From NCBI GenBank assembly GCA_046328525.1, contig JAXLWK010000014.1, positions 5,652 through 69,651 on the forward strand: a stretch of 64,000 nt of DNA. The letters are read 5' to 3'. Both the position numbers and the translations under genes were made by a program. The notes under the pieces were generated by a model. It was not told the origin of the DNA. It was given only the letters and a program-made list of their open reading frames with translations, and made no database searches. Below are positions 1 to 8,600 of the stretch, one piece after another. Source of the DNA: JBDHWG01 sp046328525. Its GTDB lineage: Bacteria; Chloroflexota; Anaerolineae; Epilineales; JAHCIE01. Numbering within the stretch: the first letter of the stretch is position 1; each line of letters opens with the position of its first letter.

Positions 1-422
1 GCCTTGACGAACTCCGGCTTGCTCCAGTGATGGATGTTGACGAAGTAGAACGGATTGGGCGGCGTCATGACCGTCAGGGTCGGGCGGGCGACGCGCAGCG
101 CACCGTACACCGAGACGAGCAGGGCCACAATCATGGCAATGGACAGCGCCGACACCAGGCGGTGGGCCAGGCTGGCATCGGGCGTCAGGAGGCTGACGAG
201 GATGCTGCGGTCAATGGTGACGGCGAGGGCCAGGAAGACGGCGTCCACCGCGACGGCGATCTGGGCCTTGAACTCGGCCAGGCTAATCTGGCCGTCCAGG
301 TGGCCGAACATCATCTCGGTCAGGGACACGATCTCGTCCACGTCCAGGGGTTCATCCATCGCCTTCGGGACGTCGGGGTGGTCGTGGCGAATCGGGGAAA
401 GGGTTGGTTCCTCAATCGTCAT
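1..422 (-). CDS. Partial two-helix membrane protein, Pycsar effector (PycTM/DUF5706)-like
   Basis: The start (ATG at 420-422, GGAGAG six bases upstream) is in the window and the 3' end runs off the left edge after 140 codons. The visible protein has a polar N-terminus (1-55), hydrophobic helices at about 57-80 and 88-110, then RVARPTL (110-116) and NPFYFVNIHHW (123-133). Two close helices, a Pro just after the second, and an N-P-x-x-F segment are the layout I associate with the Pycsar effector membrane domain. In that family such proteins depolarise the membrane when a cyclic pyrimidine nucleotide is made. The usual D-x-K-A motif of helix 1 is not clear here, and no cyclase is visible because the gene points out of the window. 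It may instead be an unrelated two-helix membrane protein. Confidence 0.45.
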   Translation of the reverse strand, partial: MTIEEPTLSPIRHDHPDVPKAMDEPLDVDEIVSLTEMMFGHLDGQISLAEFKAQIAVAVDAVFLALAVTIDRSILVSLLTPDASLAHRLVSALSIAMIVALLVSVYGALRVARPTLTVMTPPNPFYFVNIHHWSKPEFVK

Positions 423-609
423 GTCTCTCTCCAGGGAAGGAACGGTCGGCCTTCTCGATAGCGAAACGGTGTACAAATTATACCATACCCGCGCAAGGCC
501 CATGGCCGGCATTCGAGACAACAAAGCAGGACTGCGTTCAAGCGCAGCCCTGCTTTCCCCCCGCTCTGGCGCTCGCGTGGAGCGCCATGTCCCCTTGTCG
601 CCGCCACAC

Positions 610-840
610 TTAGCGGCGGCGGTTGTTATCGTCGCGGCGCAGCTCGTCCGCGCGCCGGTCCACGCGCCGCATGAAGTCGTCCACCACATCGCGGTTGGAG
701 CCGTCGCCCGCGCCCAGCCGCCGCAGGATGTCCGCCGCGCGCCGCTCCGCTTCCTCGGCGTCGCGCTTGTCCAACCGAATCGTATGCTCGAAATCCGCGT
801 GGCCCTCGCGCCGTCTCTCCCAGACCCAGCAATCAAACAT
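610..840 (-). CDS. Small charged hypothetical protein
   Basis: A 76-residue protein starting MFDCWVWERR, very rich in Arg, Asp and Glu (for example RLDKRDAEEAERRAADILRRL), with no membrane segment. I chose the ATG at 838-840 because AGGAAGGA lies eight bases upstream; a GTG twelve codons earlier is possible but has no such site. The Arg/Asp-rich helix could be a coiled coil or an RNA/protein contact surface. I do not recognise a family. The gene stands alone, downstream of a 20-bp inverted repeat, with codon use like its neighbours. Confidence 0.5.
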   Translation of the reverse strand: MFDCWVWERRREGHADFEHTIRLDKRDAEEAERRAADILRRLGAGDGSNRDVVDDFMRRVDRRADELRRDDNNRRR

Positions 841-946
841 CTTGGCTGTCCTTCCTGGCGTGGCCGTGTCGCTCACCGGCGTATCCGAAGTTGGTTACAA
901 GCACAAGATATAACAGATGGCAGGGGTGGCGCATTACGTGAATTAT

Positions 947-1003
947 GTGAAATTATGACGCTTTCCGCGCCCGTTTTGCGTCAGGAAAGCGTCAGATTTT
1001 CAC
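947..1003. repeat. 20-bp imperfect inverted repeat
   Basis: The arm at 947-966 (GTGAAATTATGACGCTTTCC) pairs with 984-1003 with two mismatches. The inner 11 bp (956-966 and 984-994) are perfect, with a 17-base loop. It could be a bidirectional terminator or a protein-binding palindrome upstream of the small gene at 610-840. Confidence 0.6.
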
Positions 1004-1103
1004 GTTATGCACATAGTGTCAACGACAAGGGTGCTGGAAATAGACCTCCTATACCAGTGGATTGTTGCACATAGGGTGACGGTAACGTCGCTCCGAGCGT
1101 CCG

Positions 1104-1123
1104 CCGTGGCGTTAACGCCACGG
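1104..1123. repeat. Perfect 20-bp palindrome
   Basis: CCGTGGCGTTAACGCCACGG reads the same on both strands. It lies immediately beside a larger inverted repeat and is probably part of the same interspersed palindromic element. Confidence 0.7.
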
Positions 1124-1128
1124 CTACC

Positions 1129-1181
1129 AATGGAAGCCCGAGGGGCTACAGAGACGCGCCCTAGCCCCTTGGGCTTCCATT
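1129..1181. repeat. 20-bp inverted repeat, hairpin element
   Basis: AATGGAAGCCCGAGGGGCTA (1129-1148) pairs with 1162-1181 with one mismatch across a 13-base loop. It is followed by a further short GC hairpin at about 1187-1206. No gene overlaps it. Confidence 0.65.
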
Positions 1182-1254
1182 TTCTAGCGGCGGTCTTCAG
1201 GCCGCCGCGTCGGTGGCGCAACGACGAAACGCGCCTCTCACCCGCAACAGATCT

Positions 1255-2451
1255 CTAGTCCAGGGCCTGGCGCAGCGTCTCGATCAGTGTCGCCTCGTCC
1301 AGGGGGACTGGGTTACCCTTCATGCTGCTCGCGCCCTGGGCCAGGCGCGCCATGGTCGGCAGGTCGGCCTCGGTCATGCCGTACTGACGCAGGCCGGGCA
1401 CGCCCAGCCGCGCGACCTCTTCCTCGGCCCACGCGACTCCCGCGTCAATGGCGTCGTCCACCGGCCCGACGACCGCCATGCCCACCTGGGCGTAGCGCCA
1501 CAGCGTGTCGCTCACCGTGCTACTGCCGGCCGGCGCGTCGGGCGGGAGGGCGCGCAGGGCGGCGACGTTGGCGGCCATGACCGGCGGCAGCAGGCGGGCG
1601 CACGCGACGCCGTGGGGCACAGGGAAATGCCCGCCCAGGGGTGACGCGAAGCCATGCACCGCGCCGAGGGCCGCGTTGGCGAGGGCCAGCCCGCTCGACA
1701 GGCTGGCGAGGCACATGTCCTCCCGCGCCGCTACGTCCGCGCCGTCGGCCCACGCGCGCGGCAGGGCGCGCGCTCCGCGCCCCAGCGCGCCCATGACAAG
1801 GGCGTCGGTGAGGGGGTTCGCGCGCCGCGAGACGTAGGCTTCGATGAGCTGGGTCAGGGCGTCCATGCCGGTGCTGGCCGTGGGCCCCGGCGGCAGGCTG
1901 ACGGTGAGCAGCGGGTCCACCAGGGCGACACGGGCGAGGAGGGAGGGGCTGCGGACGCTGGCCTTGAACGCCTGGCGCTTGTCGGTGACGACGGCGTTGC
2001 GCGTGACCTCGCTGCCGGGGCCGGCCGTCGTCGGCACGGCAAGGAAGGGCGCGGCCGGCTGCTGGAGCGGCAGCCCCTTGCCGACGACCTCCATGTAGTC
2101 CAGCACGGGGCCGGCGTTGGTCAGCAGCCCGGCGACGGCCTTCGCCATGTCCAGGGCGCTGCCGCCGCCCAGCCCGACGACGACATCGGCGCCGGCGCGG
2201 CGGGCCTCCGCCGCCGCCCCGTCCACGCTCGCCACATCCGGCTCGCCGCCCACCGACTGGATCGTCAGGGCAAGGCCGAGGGCGCGCGCCTGATCGGCGA
2301 GGCGGTCCGCCGGCCCACCGTCGGCCAGGGCGTGGGCGCTGGCGACAAGGAAGACGCGCCGGCCATGCTCGGCGGCGAGGGCCGCGAGTTGGTCGAACAC
2401 GCCGCGGCCGAAGATGATGCGCTGCGCGGTCGCAAACTCAAATGGGAGCAT
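1255..2451 (-). CDS. Iron-containing alcohol dehydrogenase family protein
   Basis: A 398-residue NAD(P)-dependent dehydrogenase of the Fe-ADH fold, expected to interconvert alcohols and aldehydes or ketones in the cytoplasm. The nucleotide-binding segment GGGSALDMAK spans 96-104, and TTAGPGSE (141-148) is the family phosphate/substrate loop. Metal-site residues are D197 in GMDALTQ, H266 in AVHG and H280 in PHG. The position that is the first His in FucO-like enzymes is Q201 here. The start is the ATG at 2449-2451 with GGGGAGG six bases upstream; longer readings enter the neighbouring gene's DNA. It lies 13 bases behind an LsrG-like gene, so the two are probably co-transcribed. The substrate cannot be named. 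Confidence 0.88.
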   Translation of the reverse strand: MLPFEFATAQRIIFGRGVFDQLAALAAEHGRRVFLVASAHALADGGPADRLADQARALGLALTIQSVGGEPDVASVDGAAAEARRAGADVVVGLGGGSALDMAKAVAGLLTNAGPVLDYMEVVGKGLPLQQPAAPFLAVPTTAGPGSEVTRNAVVTDKRQAFKASVRSPSLLARVALVDPLLTVSLPPGPTASTGMDALTQLIEAYVSRRANPLTDALVMGALGRGARALPRAWADGADVAAREDMCLASLSSGLALANAALGAVHGFASPLGGHFPVPHGVACARLLPPVMAANVAALRALPPDAPAGSSTVSDTLWRYAQVGMAVVGPVDDAIDAGVAWAEEEVARLGVPGLRQYGMTEADLPTMARLAQGASSMKGNPVPLDEATLIETLRQALD

Positions 2452-2464
2452 GGCGCGCCTCCCC

Positions 2465-2773
2465 TCACCAGGCGTCGTCGTCGGTCGGCAGCAGGCTGTG
2501 GTGGCGAACGCCCTGGCGCGGCTGCGCCATCCACGGCGCGACGGTCTCGCGCCAGGCCAGGTAGTGCGGCGTCTGCTGATGCGCGGCGAAGTCATCCTTC
2601 GAGTGGTAGACCTCGTACAGGAAGAAGCGGGTCGGCTCCTCCTCCGCCTGGAGGAAGTCCCAGCGCAGGTTGCCCGGCTCCTGGCGCGTGCCCTCGTGGT
2701 TGAGACGCGACGCGGCGATGAACCCCTCGATGTTTTCGGGCTTGACGAAGACTGTCACACACACAACGTACAT
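2465..2773 (-). CDS. LsrG-like antibiotic biosynthesis monooxygenase domain protein
   Basis: A 102-residue ferredoxin-like alpha/beta protein of the ABM family. It resembles LsrG throughout: VTVFVKPENIEGFI at the N-terminus, NHEGTRQEPGNLRWD (25-39), TRFFLYEVY (48-56), and TPHYLAW (68-74) with the conserved His. LsrG acts on phospho-autoinducer-2, but no other lsr gene is visible, so a small carbonyl or quinone substrate is as likely. GGAGAG sits six bases before the ATG. It overlaps nothing and precedes the Fe-ADH gene by 13 bases, suggesting one short catabolic unit. Confidence 0.85.
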   Translation of the reverse strand: MYVVCVTVFVKPENIEGFIAASRLNHEGTRQEPGNLRWDFLQAEEEPTRFFLYEVYHSKDDFAAHQQTPHYLAWRETVAPWMAQPRQGVRHHSLLPTDDDAW

Positions 2774-2800
2774 GCTGAACTCTCCATGCGAACGTGGGGC

Positions 2801-3967
2801 TTACGTGACCCACATCCAGTGACTGTACATGATCGTGAACAAGGCGAGGAAGAGGGTGCAGATGTAGACGACGGCGAGAAACCAGCGGGTGTCACGCAGC
2901 GCCAGCCCGCCCAGGATGAACAGCGGGAAGACGACGGAGATGTAGCGGCCCATGCCTACGTACTCCGGGAAAGACGCGGCTACCACGATGAGGCCCCACA
3001 CGGCGTAGCTGATGCGCGGCCGGCGCCAGGCGAGGAGGCAGCCGATGATTGCGCCCAGCATCAGGAGCAGGTGAATCAGGTCCATCGCCCGATACTGGCC
3101 CGACAGGAGCGATCGCGCCGCGAGGGAATCGCGCAGGACCTGCACGGCCTCGTTCCAGTCGTGAAAGCCCCAGCCGGGACTCGATTGCGCGGTATAGAAC
3201 GCTACCGGATCGCCGAACTGCGTCCCCAGGTATGCCATGAACCCCAGCATGCCCGCGCCGCTCAACGCCAGCCAGGCGATGTTCGGGCGCACCTTGCGCC
3301 ACTGGAAGGCAATCACCTCGAAATAGAGAATGACCAGCGCCAGCCCCGTGAAGATGCCGACCACGCGCGTCGCGCCGGCGGCGGCGGCGGCCAGGGCCGC
3401 CAGAAGCCATTGCTGCCGCTCGCCAAAATAGAACGCCAGCACGACCGTGAGTAGGAACAGCGACTCGGTGTACATGGCGCTGAAGTAGAACGAGAACGGG
3501 AAGACCGCCAGCAGGACGACGCCGCGCGCCGCCACATCGGCGTCGTAGTGGCGCAGGATGAGCCTGTACAACACCATCAGCGCCAGGAGAAACGCGACGT
3601 TCGAGACGACTAGCCCGGCGATGAAGGTATCCGGAATGATGATCTTGACGATGCGCGTGACGAGGGGGTAGAAGGGGAGAAACGCGGTGTTGAGCTGACC
3701 GCTGCTGGCGGCGGCGGAGTAACCTTTGTTGACAATACTGGCGTACCACAGCGAATCCGAGCGTAGCCAGCCGTCAAGAAACAGGTTATCCGGCATCACG
3801 CTCCAGCTCTGCCTGTTTCTCGCCAGAGGGATGAGGATCAAGCCGAAATAGGTTATCAGGAACAGGCCAAGGCGCGAAACAGCAAAGACGGCGAGGGGGA
3901 CGCTGAATCGGCTGATCCAGCCAAGCGCTCTCGCCGTGTACGTTCGACCAGCCTCGTGAAGCGACAT
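2801..3967 (-). CDS. PIG-V-like mannosyltransferase family membrane protein
   Basis: A 388-residue integral membrane protein with about nine to ten hydrophobic helices. After the first helix come WLRSDSLWYASIVNKGY and FLPFYPL, the W-x-D-x-x-W-Y / F-F-P-L signature of GPI mannosyltransferase 2 (PIG-V) type GT-C enzymes. In bacteria these probably move sugars from lipid-linked donors onto lipids, proteins or glycans at the outer face of the membrane. Acceptor and donor are unknown. The gene ends 27 bases before the LsrG-like gene's start and could head that operon. Confidence 0.75.
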   Translation of the reverse strand: MSLHEAGRTYTARALGWISRFSVPLAVFAVSRLGLFLITYFGLILIPLARNRQSWSVMPDNLFLDGWLRSDSLWYASIVNKGYSAAASSGQLNTAFLPFYPLVTRIVKIIIPDTFIAGLVVSNVAFLLALMVLYRLILRHYDADVAARGVVLLAVFPFSFYFSAMYTESLFLLTVVLAFYFGERQQWLLAALAAAAAGATRVVGIFTGLALVILYFEVIAFQWRKVRPNIAWLALSGAGMLGFMAYLGTQFGDPVAFYTAQSSPGWGFHDWNEAVQVLRDSLAARSLLSGQYRAMDLIHLLLMLGAIIGCLLAWRRPRISYAVWGLIVVAASFPEYVGMGRYISVVFPLFILGGLALRDTRWFLAVVYICTLFLALFTIMYSHWMWVT

Positions 3968-4036
3968 AGAGCCTCGGTCAGGCCGCGAAGCAAATAGCTG
4001 ACTGAATCTATAGCACGATTCGGGGGCCGCCGCAAA

Positions 4037-4543
4037 TTAGCCCCGTCCTTGAGGCGTCAGCCGCAGCACGGGGATCGCGCGCCCGTTCGTCCACTGCTTG
4101 TAGGCATCGTAGCCGGGGTAGACCTGCGTGGCGAGCGCCCAGCACCGCTCGCGCTCCTCGCCCGTCACCTCCTCCGCGATGTGGCTCTGGCTGCGCCCGT
4201 CGCGGGTCACGATGGCTTCCGGGTGGGCGCGCAGATTATGGTACCACGCGGGGTGGCGCGTCTGCCCCCAGCTCGACGCGATGAGGAGGATGCTGTCGCC
4301 GTCGGGGATGGCAAGGAGCGGGACGCTGCGCGGCGCGCCGCTCTTAGCGCCCGTGGTCGTCAGGGTGATGAGGGGCTGATCCGTGAGCACGCTCGTCATG
4401 CTGTACCGGCCGCGGGTGAGCCGCAGCGTCAGGGCGTCAGCGCGGTGGGCGACACGGAGCATCAGCCGGGAACCGGCCCAGCTCGATGTCACGCGCTGTG
4501 TTGCGGCGCTGACCCAGCGGCGGGGCCGCGAGAGTGTGGTCAT
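4037..4543 (-). CDS. Deazaflavin (F420) dependent nitroreductase family protein
   Basis: A 168-residue split-barrel protein of the Ddn / nitroreductase-family deazaflavin-dependent oxidoreductase group. Signatures are TTGAKSGAPRSVPL (63-76), LIASSWGQTRHPAWYHNLRAHP (about 87-108) and the C-terminal PVLRL. These bind the F420 tail phosphate and deazaflavin ring in known members, which reduce quinones, enones or nitro compounds. The N-terminal 40 residues are amphipathic and may touch the membrane, as in Ddn. The start is the ATG at 4541-4543 with GGAGAG upstream. It follows the dehydratase gene by 41 bases. It implies F420 in this organism, but no F420 synthesis gene is in view. Confidence 0.85.
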   Translation of the reverse strand: MTTLSRPRRWVSAATQRVTSSWAGSRLMLRVAHRADALTLRLTRGRYSMTSVLTDQPLITLTTTGAKSGAPRSVPLLAIPDGDSILLIASSWGQTRHPAWYHNLRAHPEAIVTRDGRSQSHIAEEVTGEERERCWALATQVYPGYDAYKQWTNGRAIPVLRLTPQGRG

Positions 4544-4584
4544 GCTAAGCTCTCCAGTGGTCCACGTCGCAGTGACGGGGTCGC

Positions 4585-5502
4585 CTACGCTGCCCACGCC
4601 GCCAGCGCGCGCGTGTCGACACCCACACCGCCGCATACGATGATGACGACCGGGTCCGCGCCGGGCAGGATATCCATGCCCTCGTAGGCGACGGCAAGGG
4701 ACGCGCCGCACGCCGGCTCGACGAGGATGCGGTGGTCGTCGGCGAAGGCAACGCACGCGGCGACGGCCTGCGCGTCGCTGACGAGGGCCGACGCGATGGG
4801 ACGCTGCTGCGCCCACGCCAGGGCCTGCGGCGTCACCGTCTTCGCGCCCAGCGTCGTGGCGATGCTCGTGATGCGGTCGAGGGTTACGAGACGGCCCGCC
4901 TTGAGCGAGGCGGCGAAGGACGCCGCGCCCTCCGTCTCGACGGCCAGGATCGGCACGTCATGCCAGCCCTGGCGCTCCAGCCCCTCGGCGACGCCGCACA
5001 GCAGCCCGCCGCCGCCGACGGAGCAGATGACCGCGCCCGGCTTGCCGAAGTCCTCGGCGATCTCGTCAATCATCGTCGCGTTGCCGCGCCAGACCGTCGG
5101 GTGGTCGAAGGGGTGCACGTAGAGCGCGCCGGTTTGCTCGGCGAACGCGACCGCCGCCGCGTGCGTCTCGTCCCACACCGCACCGGCGACGCGCACGTCC
5201 GCGCCTTGCGCCGCGATCAGCTCGTGAAAGCGGGGCTGGGTGGTCGAGGGGACGAAGACCGTCACCGGCAGGCCCAGGCGGCGGCCGCAGTAGGCGGCGG
5301 AGAAGCCGGCGTTGCCGCCGGACGATGAGACGAAGCGCGTCGCGCCGTTGGCCGCGCCCGCCTGGCATAGCGCACCGAGCGCCCGGTTCTTGAACGAGCC
5401 GGACGGCTGGGCGCTCTCCAGCTTGAGATAGACGGGCCGCCCCCAGCGCCGGCTCAGGGGCAGCGAGTCGATAATGGGCGTGCGAACATAGAGTGTGTCC
5501 AC
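4585..5502 (-). CDS. L-serine/L-threonine dehydratase, PLP-dependent (SDS type)
   Basis: A 305-residue fold-type II PLP enzyme that deaminates serine to pyruvate and threonine to 2-oxobutyrate. It aligns from memory with eukaryote-type serine dehydratase (SDS) over its whole length: SAQPSGSFKNR with the Schiff-base lysine K38, SSGGNAG (60-66) for the PLP ring and carboxylate, SVGGGGLLCG (161-170) for the PLP phosphate, EPACGASLAV and IVCGGVG near the C-terminus. There is no regulatory ACT domain, so it looks catabolic rather than an IlvA. The products would feed the KorAB enzyme encoded upstream. Confidence 0.88.
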   Translation of the reverse strand: MDTLYVRTPIIDSLPLSRRWGRPVYLKLESAQPSGSFKNRALGALCQAGAANGATRFVSSSGGNAGFSAAYCGRRLGLPVTVFVPSTTQPRFHELIAAQGADVRVAGAVWDETHAAAVAFAEQTGALYVHPFDHPTVWRGNATMIDEIAEDFGKPGAVICSVGGGGLLCGVAEGLERQGWHDVPILAVETEGAASFAASLKAGRLVTLDRITSIATTLGAKTVTPQALAWAQQRPIASALVSDAQAVAACVAFADDHRILVEPACGASLAVAYEGMDILPGADPVVIIVCGGVGVDTRALAAWAA

Positions 5503-5577
5503 AATGGGTCCTTCCGGCTCACGAACACAAAGGCGCGGCAGCCAGCGGGCCGCCGCGCCTCGCGCTCGGTCATCAGC

Positions 5578-6630
5578 CTACATGAATTCCCGCATCAGCT
5601 TCTGGAGCGATTCCCGCGACGGGCGCACGCGCTCCTCCGTCAGGAGGGCCAGCGGCGTGTCCACGATGTTCTCCAGCTCGGGCAGCGTCGGGCGGCCTTC
5701 GTCGAAGTACAGCAGGCCGGTGATGAACTCCTGCTTGGCGCGCGCCTCTTCGAGCCGCGACAGCGCCGCGAGGCGGTCCGTCGGGTCGTAGCCCTCCTCC
5801 AGCTTGCGCAGGAGGATCGTCGGGCCGTCGTGCATCTTGACTTCCTGCACCGCGCCAGGCTCGTAGTCCACCGTGATCTCGTCGAACTGCTGGATGAAGG
5901 CGATGTCGTGCAGCGGCGCTTCCTTGTCCTTGCCGTAGTCGTAGCTCTTGTTCGACTCCGGGTCATTGTTGAACGTCACGCACGGGCTGATGATGTCCAG
6001 GACGGCGGTGCCCTTGTAGTTCATCGCCGCCTTGAGCAACTCGCGCACCTGCTTGGCGTCGCCGGCGAAGGAGCGGGCGACGAAGCCGGCGCCAGCGACG
6101 ATCGCCTCGACGCACAGGTCCAGCGAGGGGAACGGGTTGACGCCGGCGTACTTGAGCTTCTGGCCCTCGTCCGCCGTCGCCGAGAACTGGCCCTTGGTCA
6201 GGCCATAGACGCCGTTGTTCTCCACGATGTACACCATCGGGACGTTGCGGCGCATCATGTGCTTGAACGGGCTGAGGCCGATGCTGCCCGTGTCGCCATC
6301 GCCGCTGACGCCGATGGCGAGCAGCGTGTGGTTCGCCATCACCGCGCCCGTCGCCAGCGTCGGCATGCGACCGTGGAGGCCATTGATGCCGTGGGACAGG
6401 CCGAGGAAGTAGGCGGGCGACTTGCTGGAGCAGCCGATGCCGCTGAGCTTGACGATGCGGTGCTGTTCGAGGCCCAGGTCATACGCGGCGTCAATGATGC
6501 GCGACGAGATAGAGTCGTGGCCGCAGCCGCGGCACAGGGTCGAGACGCCGCCTTTGTACGCGGTCTTCTCCAGGCCCAGGACGTTGACATTGGTCTTGCC
6601 GTTGCCTGGGGCGCGGGTTACTGTGTCCAT
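5578..6630 (-). CDS. korB: 2-oxoacid:ferredoxin oxidoreductase, beta subunit
   Basis: A 350-residue thiamine-diphosphate subunit of a 2-oxoacid:ferredoxin oxidoreductase, oxidatively decarboxylating a 2-oxoacid to the acyl-CoA. STLCRGCGHDS carries C33 and C36, which with a downstream Cys normally bind a [4Fe-4S] cluster. GDGDTGSIG (110-118) and VENNGVYGLTKGQ (136-148) form the Mg-ThDP site, and DIISPCVTFNN contains the later Cys. It lies 18 bases behind korA on the same strand, the usual order. 2-Oxoglutarate is the commonest substrate of this two-subunit type, but pyruvate or branched oxoacids cannot be excluded. Confidence 0.93.
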   Translation of the reverse strand: MDTVTRAPGNGKTNVNVLGLEKTAYKGGVSTLCRGCGHDSISSRIIDAAYDLGLEQHRIVKLSGIGCSSKSPAYFLGLSHGINGLHGRMPTLATGAVMANHTLLAIGVSGDGDTGSIGLSPFKHMMRRNVPMVYIVENNGVYGLTKGQFSATADEGQKLKYAGVNPFPSLDLCVEAIVAGAGFVARSFAGDAKQVRELLKAAMNYKGTAVLDIISPCVTFNNDPESNKSYDYGKDKEAPLHDIAFIQQFDEITVDYEPGAVQEVKMHDGPTILLRKLEEGYDPTDRLAALSRLEEARAKQEFITGLLYFDEGRPTLPELENIVDTPLALLTEERVRPSRESLQKLMREFM

Positions 6631-6648
6631 GCTTCCCTCTCCTCCTGG

Positions 6649-8535
6649 CTACTGCGCCACGCCGCCGACGATTTTCTCGTTGGCGACCACATTCTGCATC
6701 ACAAAGCGGGCGGTGATCGGCAGGCCGTCCGAGAAGGCGATAGAGACGATGCGCGTCGCCAGGTCGGGCAGATCCATGCGCAGCAGCATCGCCATCTGCC
6801 CCTCGTGGTTCATCTCGATAACGTAGGTGCGGTCGTGAGCAGCGATGAACTCGCGGACGGAGTCGGTAATGGGCAGGGCGCGCAGGCGCAGGTAACTCGT
6901 CTCGACACCTTCCTTCGCCAGGCGGTCGCGGCCCTCGCGGACACCGGGGTCGTTGGAGCCGTAGGTAATGAGGCCAATCCTGGCATTCGGGTTCTGCTCG
7001 ACGATCGGCTGCGGCACGAGCGTCTTGGCCGTCTGGTGCTTCTTGAACAGGCGATCCATGTTCTTCACCCAGTCGTCGCCGCGCTCAGTGTACTGGGCGT
7101 ACTCGTTGTGGCCGGAGCCGCGGGTGAAGTAGGCGGCCTTCGCGCTGGGTGTGCCGGGCAGCGTGCGATACGGGACGCCGTCGCCGTCCACATCCTTGTA
7201 CCGCCCCCAGGCCTGCATCCGCTCCACCGCCTCCGCGTCGAGCACCTTGCCCCGGTTGATCGGCTCGGTCGGGTAGTCGAACTGGTCGCTGAGCCACAGG
7301 TTCATCCCCAGGTCGAGGTCGCTCAGGACGAAGACCGGCGTCTGCAACTCCTCGGCGATGTCGAAGGCCGAAGCGCCGAACTCGAAGCACTCCTTGACGC
7401 TGCCCGGCAGCAGGCACGGGTGGCGCGTGTCGCCGTGGCTGAGGAAGTAGGTCGAGAGGATGTCGCCCTGGGAGACGCGCGTCGGGAGGCCGGTGCTTGG
7501 CCCCATGCGCATGACATCCCAGATGACGGCGGGAATCTCGGTGTAGAAGCCAAAGCCGGCGAACTCGGCCATGAGCGAGATGCCGGGGCCGGAGGTCGAG
7601 GTCATGGCCCGCGCCCCCGCCCAGCCCGCGCCCATCACCATGCCGAGGGCGGCCAGCTCATCCTCGGCCTGAACGATGGCGTAGGTGGCCTTGCCGTTCT
7701 CCATGCGCAGGCGCGGCGCGTACTTCGCCAGATTCTCGGCCAGGCTCGACGCCGGCGTGATGGGATACCAGGCGGCGACGGTCATGCCGCCATACAGCGC
7801 GCCCAGGGCCGCCGCCGTGTTGCCGTCAATCATGATCTTGTCGGCGGTCAACTCCATGCGCTCGATGCGGTAGGGGTCCTGCTTGGTCAGGTTCTCCCGC
7901 GCCCACTGCGCCGCGTGGCTGACGACGCCGTAGTTCAGCTCGATAGGCTTGCTCTTGCCCCGGAAGTGGGTGCTGAGCGCCTTGCGCAGCTCCTCCATCT
8001 CGATGCCGAGCATCTGGGCCACCACGCCGACATACGTCATGCTCGGCAGGTAGTCCTTGAGCTTGGCGATCTCTTCCTTGTGGATGAGGCCGGAGGATAG
8101 CGCCTCGCTCGTAATCTCCTTGACGACTTCCTTGACAGGCAACTTGTAGTAATAGATGTCGTCGCGGCTCGGGTTGAACGTCTTCAGCTCGTCCGAGTAG
8201 AAGCATACGCCGCCGCCGGGAAGGTTCGCGAGGTCCTGGGCCACCGTCCGCTCATTGAAGGCAATGAGGACCTCGGTGCCTTCGCGGCGGGCAAGGTAGC
8301 CATCCTTGCTGATGCGGATGGTGTACCACGTGGGGAGACCATAGATGTTGGAGGGGAATAAGTTCTTGCCCGCGACCGGAATGCCCATGTGGAACAGGGC
8401 GCGCAACAGGGTGCTGTTCGCCGTCGCCGAGCCGGTGCCATTGACCGTCGCGGCGACGATGGCGAAATCGTTGACGATCTCTCGCTCTTTGGCGGCGGCC
8501 GCCTGCGGCGCCGCCCCCACAACTGCCGTTGCCAT
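6649..8535 (-). CDS. korA: 2-oxoacid:ferredoxin oxidoreductase, fused gamma-alpha subunit
   Basis: A 628-residue subunit with an N-terminal gamma-type domain (about 20-195; VNGTGSATANSTLL, FPSNIYGLPTW) fused to the alpha-type domain (from GNTAAALGALYGGMTVAAWYPITPASS). Together with KorB it makes a CoA-dependent, low-potential electron-producing oxidoreductase. TSTSGPGISLM is the conserved alpha-domain loop. The start is the ATG at 8533-8535 with GGGAGAAG upstream; a longer reading would translate a hairpin-rich leader. That leader (8536-8660) contains a structured element listed separately. Length and fusion match KorA of bacteria that run the TCA cycle with ferredoxin. Confidence 0.93.
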   Translation of the reverse strand: MATAVVGAAPQAAAAKEREIVNDFAIVAATVNGTGSATANSTLLRALFHMGIPVAGKNLFPSNIYGLPTWYTIRISKDGYLARREGTEVLIAFNERTVAQDLANLPGGGVCFYSDELKTFNPSRDDIYYYKLPVKEVVKEITSEALSSGLIHKEEIAKLKDYLPSMTYVGVVAQMLGIEMEELRKALSTHFRGKSKPIELNYGVVSHAAQWARENLTKQDPYRIERMELTADKIMIDGNTAAALGALYGGMTVAAWYPITPASSLAENLAKYAPRLRMENGKATYAIVQAEDELAALGMVMGAGWAGARAMTSTSGPGISLMAEFAGFGFYTEIPAVIWDVMRMGPSTGLPTRVSQGDILSTYFLSHGDTRHPCLLPGSVKECFEFGASAFDIAEELQTPVFVLSDLDLGMNLWLSDQFDYPTEPINRGKVLDAEAVERMQAWGRYKDVDGDGVPYRTLPGTPSAKAAYFTRGSGHNEYAQYTERGDDWVKNMDRLFKKHQTAKTLVPQPIVEQNPNARIGLITYGSNDPGVREGRDRLAKEGVETSYLRLRALPITDSVREFIAAHDRTYVIEMNHEGQMAMLLRMDLPDLATRIVSIAFSDGLPITARFVMQNVVANEKIVGGVAQ

Positions 8536-8600
8536 TGTTGACTTCTCCCTTGACCGTTCGGCGGCGCATCGTGGCGCAATTCGTCGTAGATCAACACTTC

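Larger units (their letters stand above)
841..1254. other. Intergenic region with inverted repeats
   Basis: About 410 bases without a convincing gene. It holds three inverted repeats, listed separately, and a short AT-richer stretch near 905-1000. No promoter good enough to name was seen. Confidence 0.6.

Noticed and set aside
55..1074. Long plus-strand open frame near the left edge
   Set aside because: It runs antisense to the membrane-protein gene and across inverted repeats, its product is Arg/Ala-rich with no family features, and its composition is that of a GC-rich shadow frame.
5830..8100. Plus-strand open frame of 756 codons across korAB
   Set aside because: It is antisense to two genes with clear cofactor motifs and crosses the gap between them. 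A GC-rich third position produces such frames.
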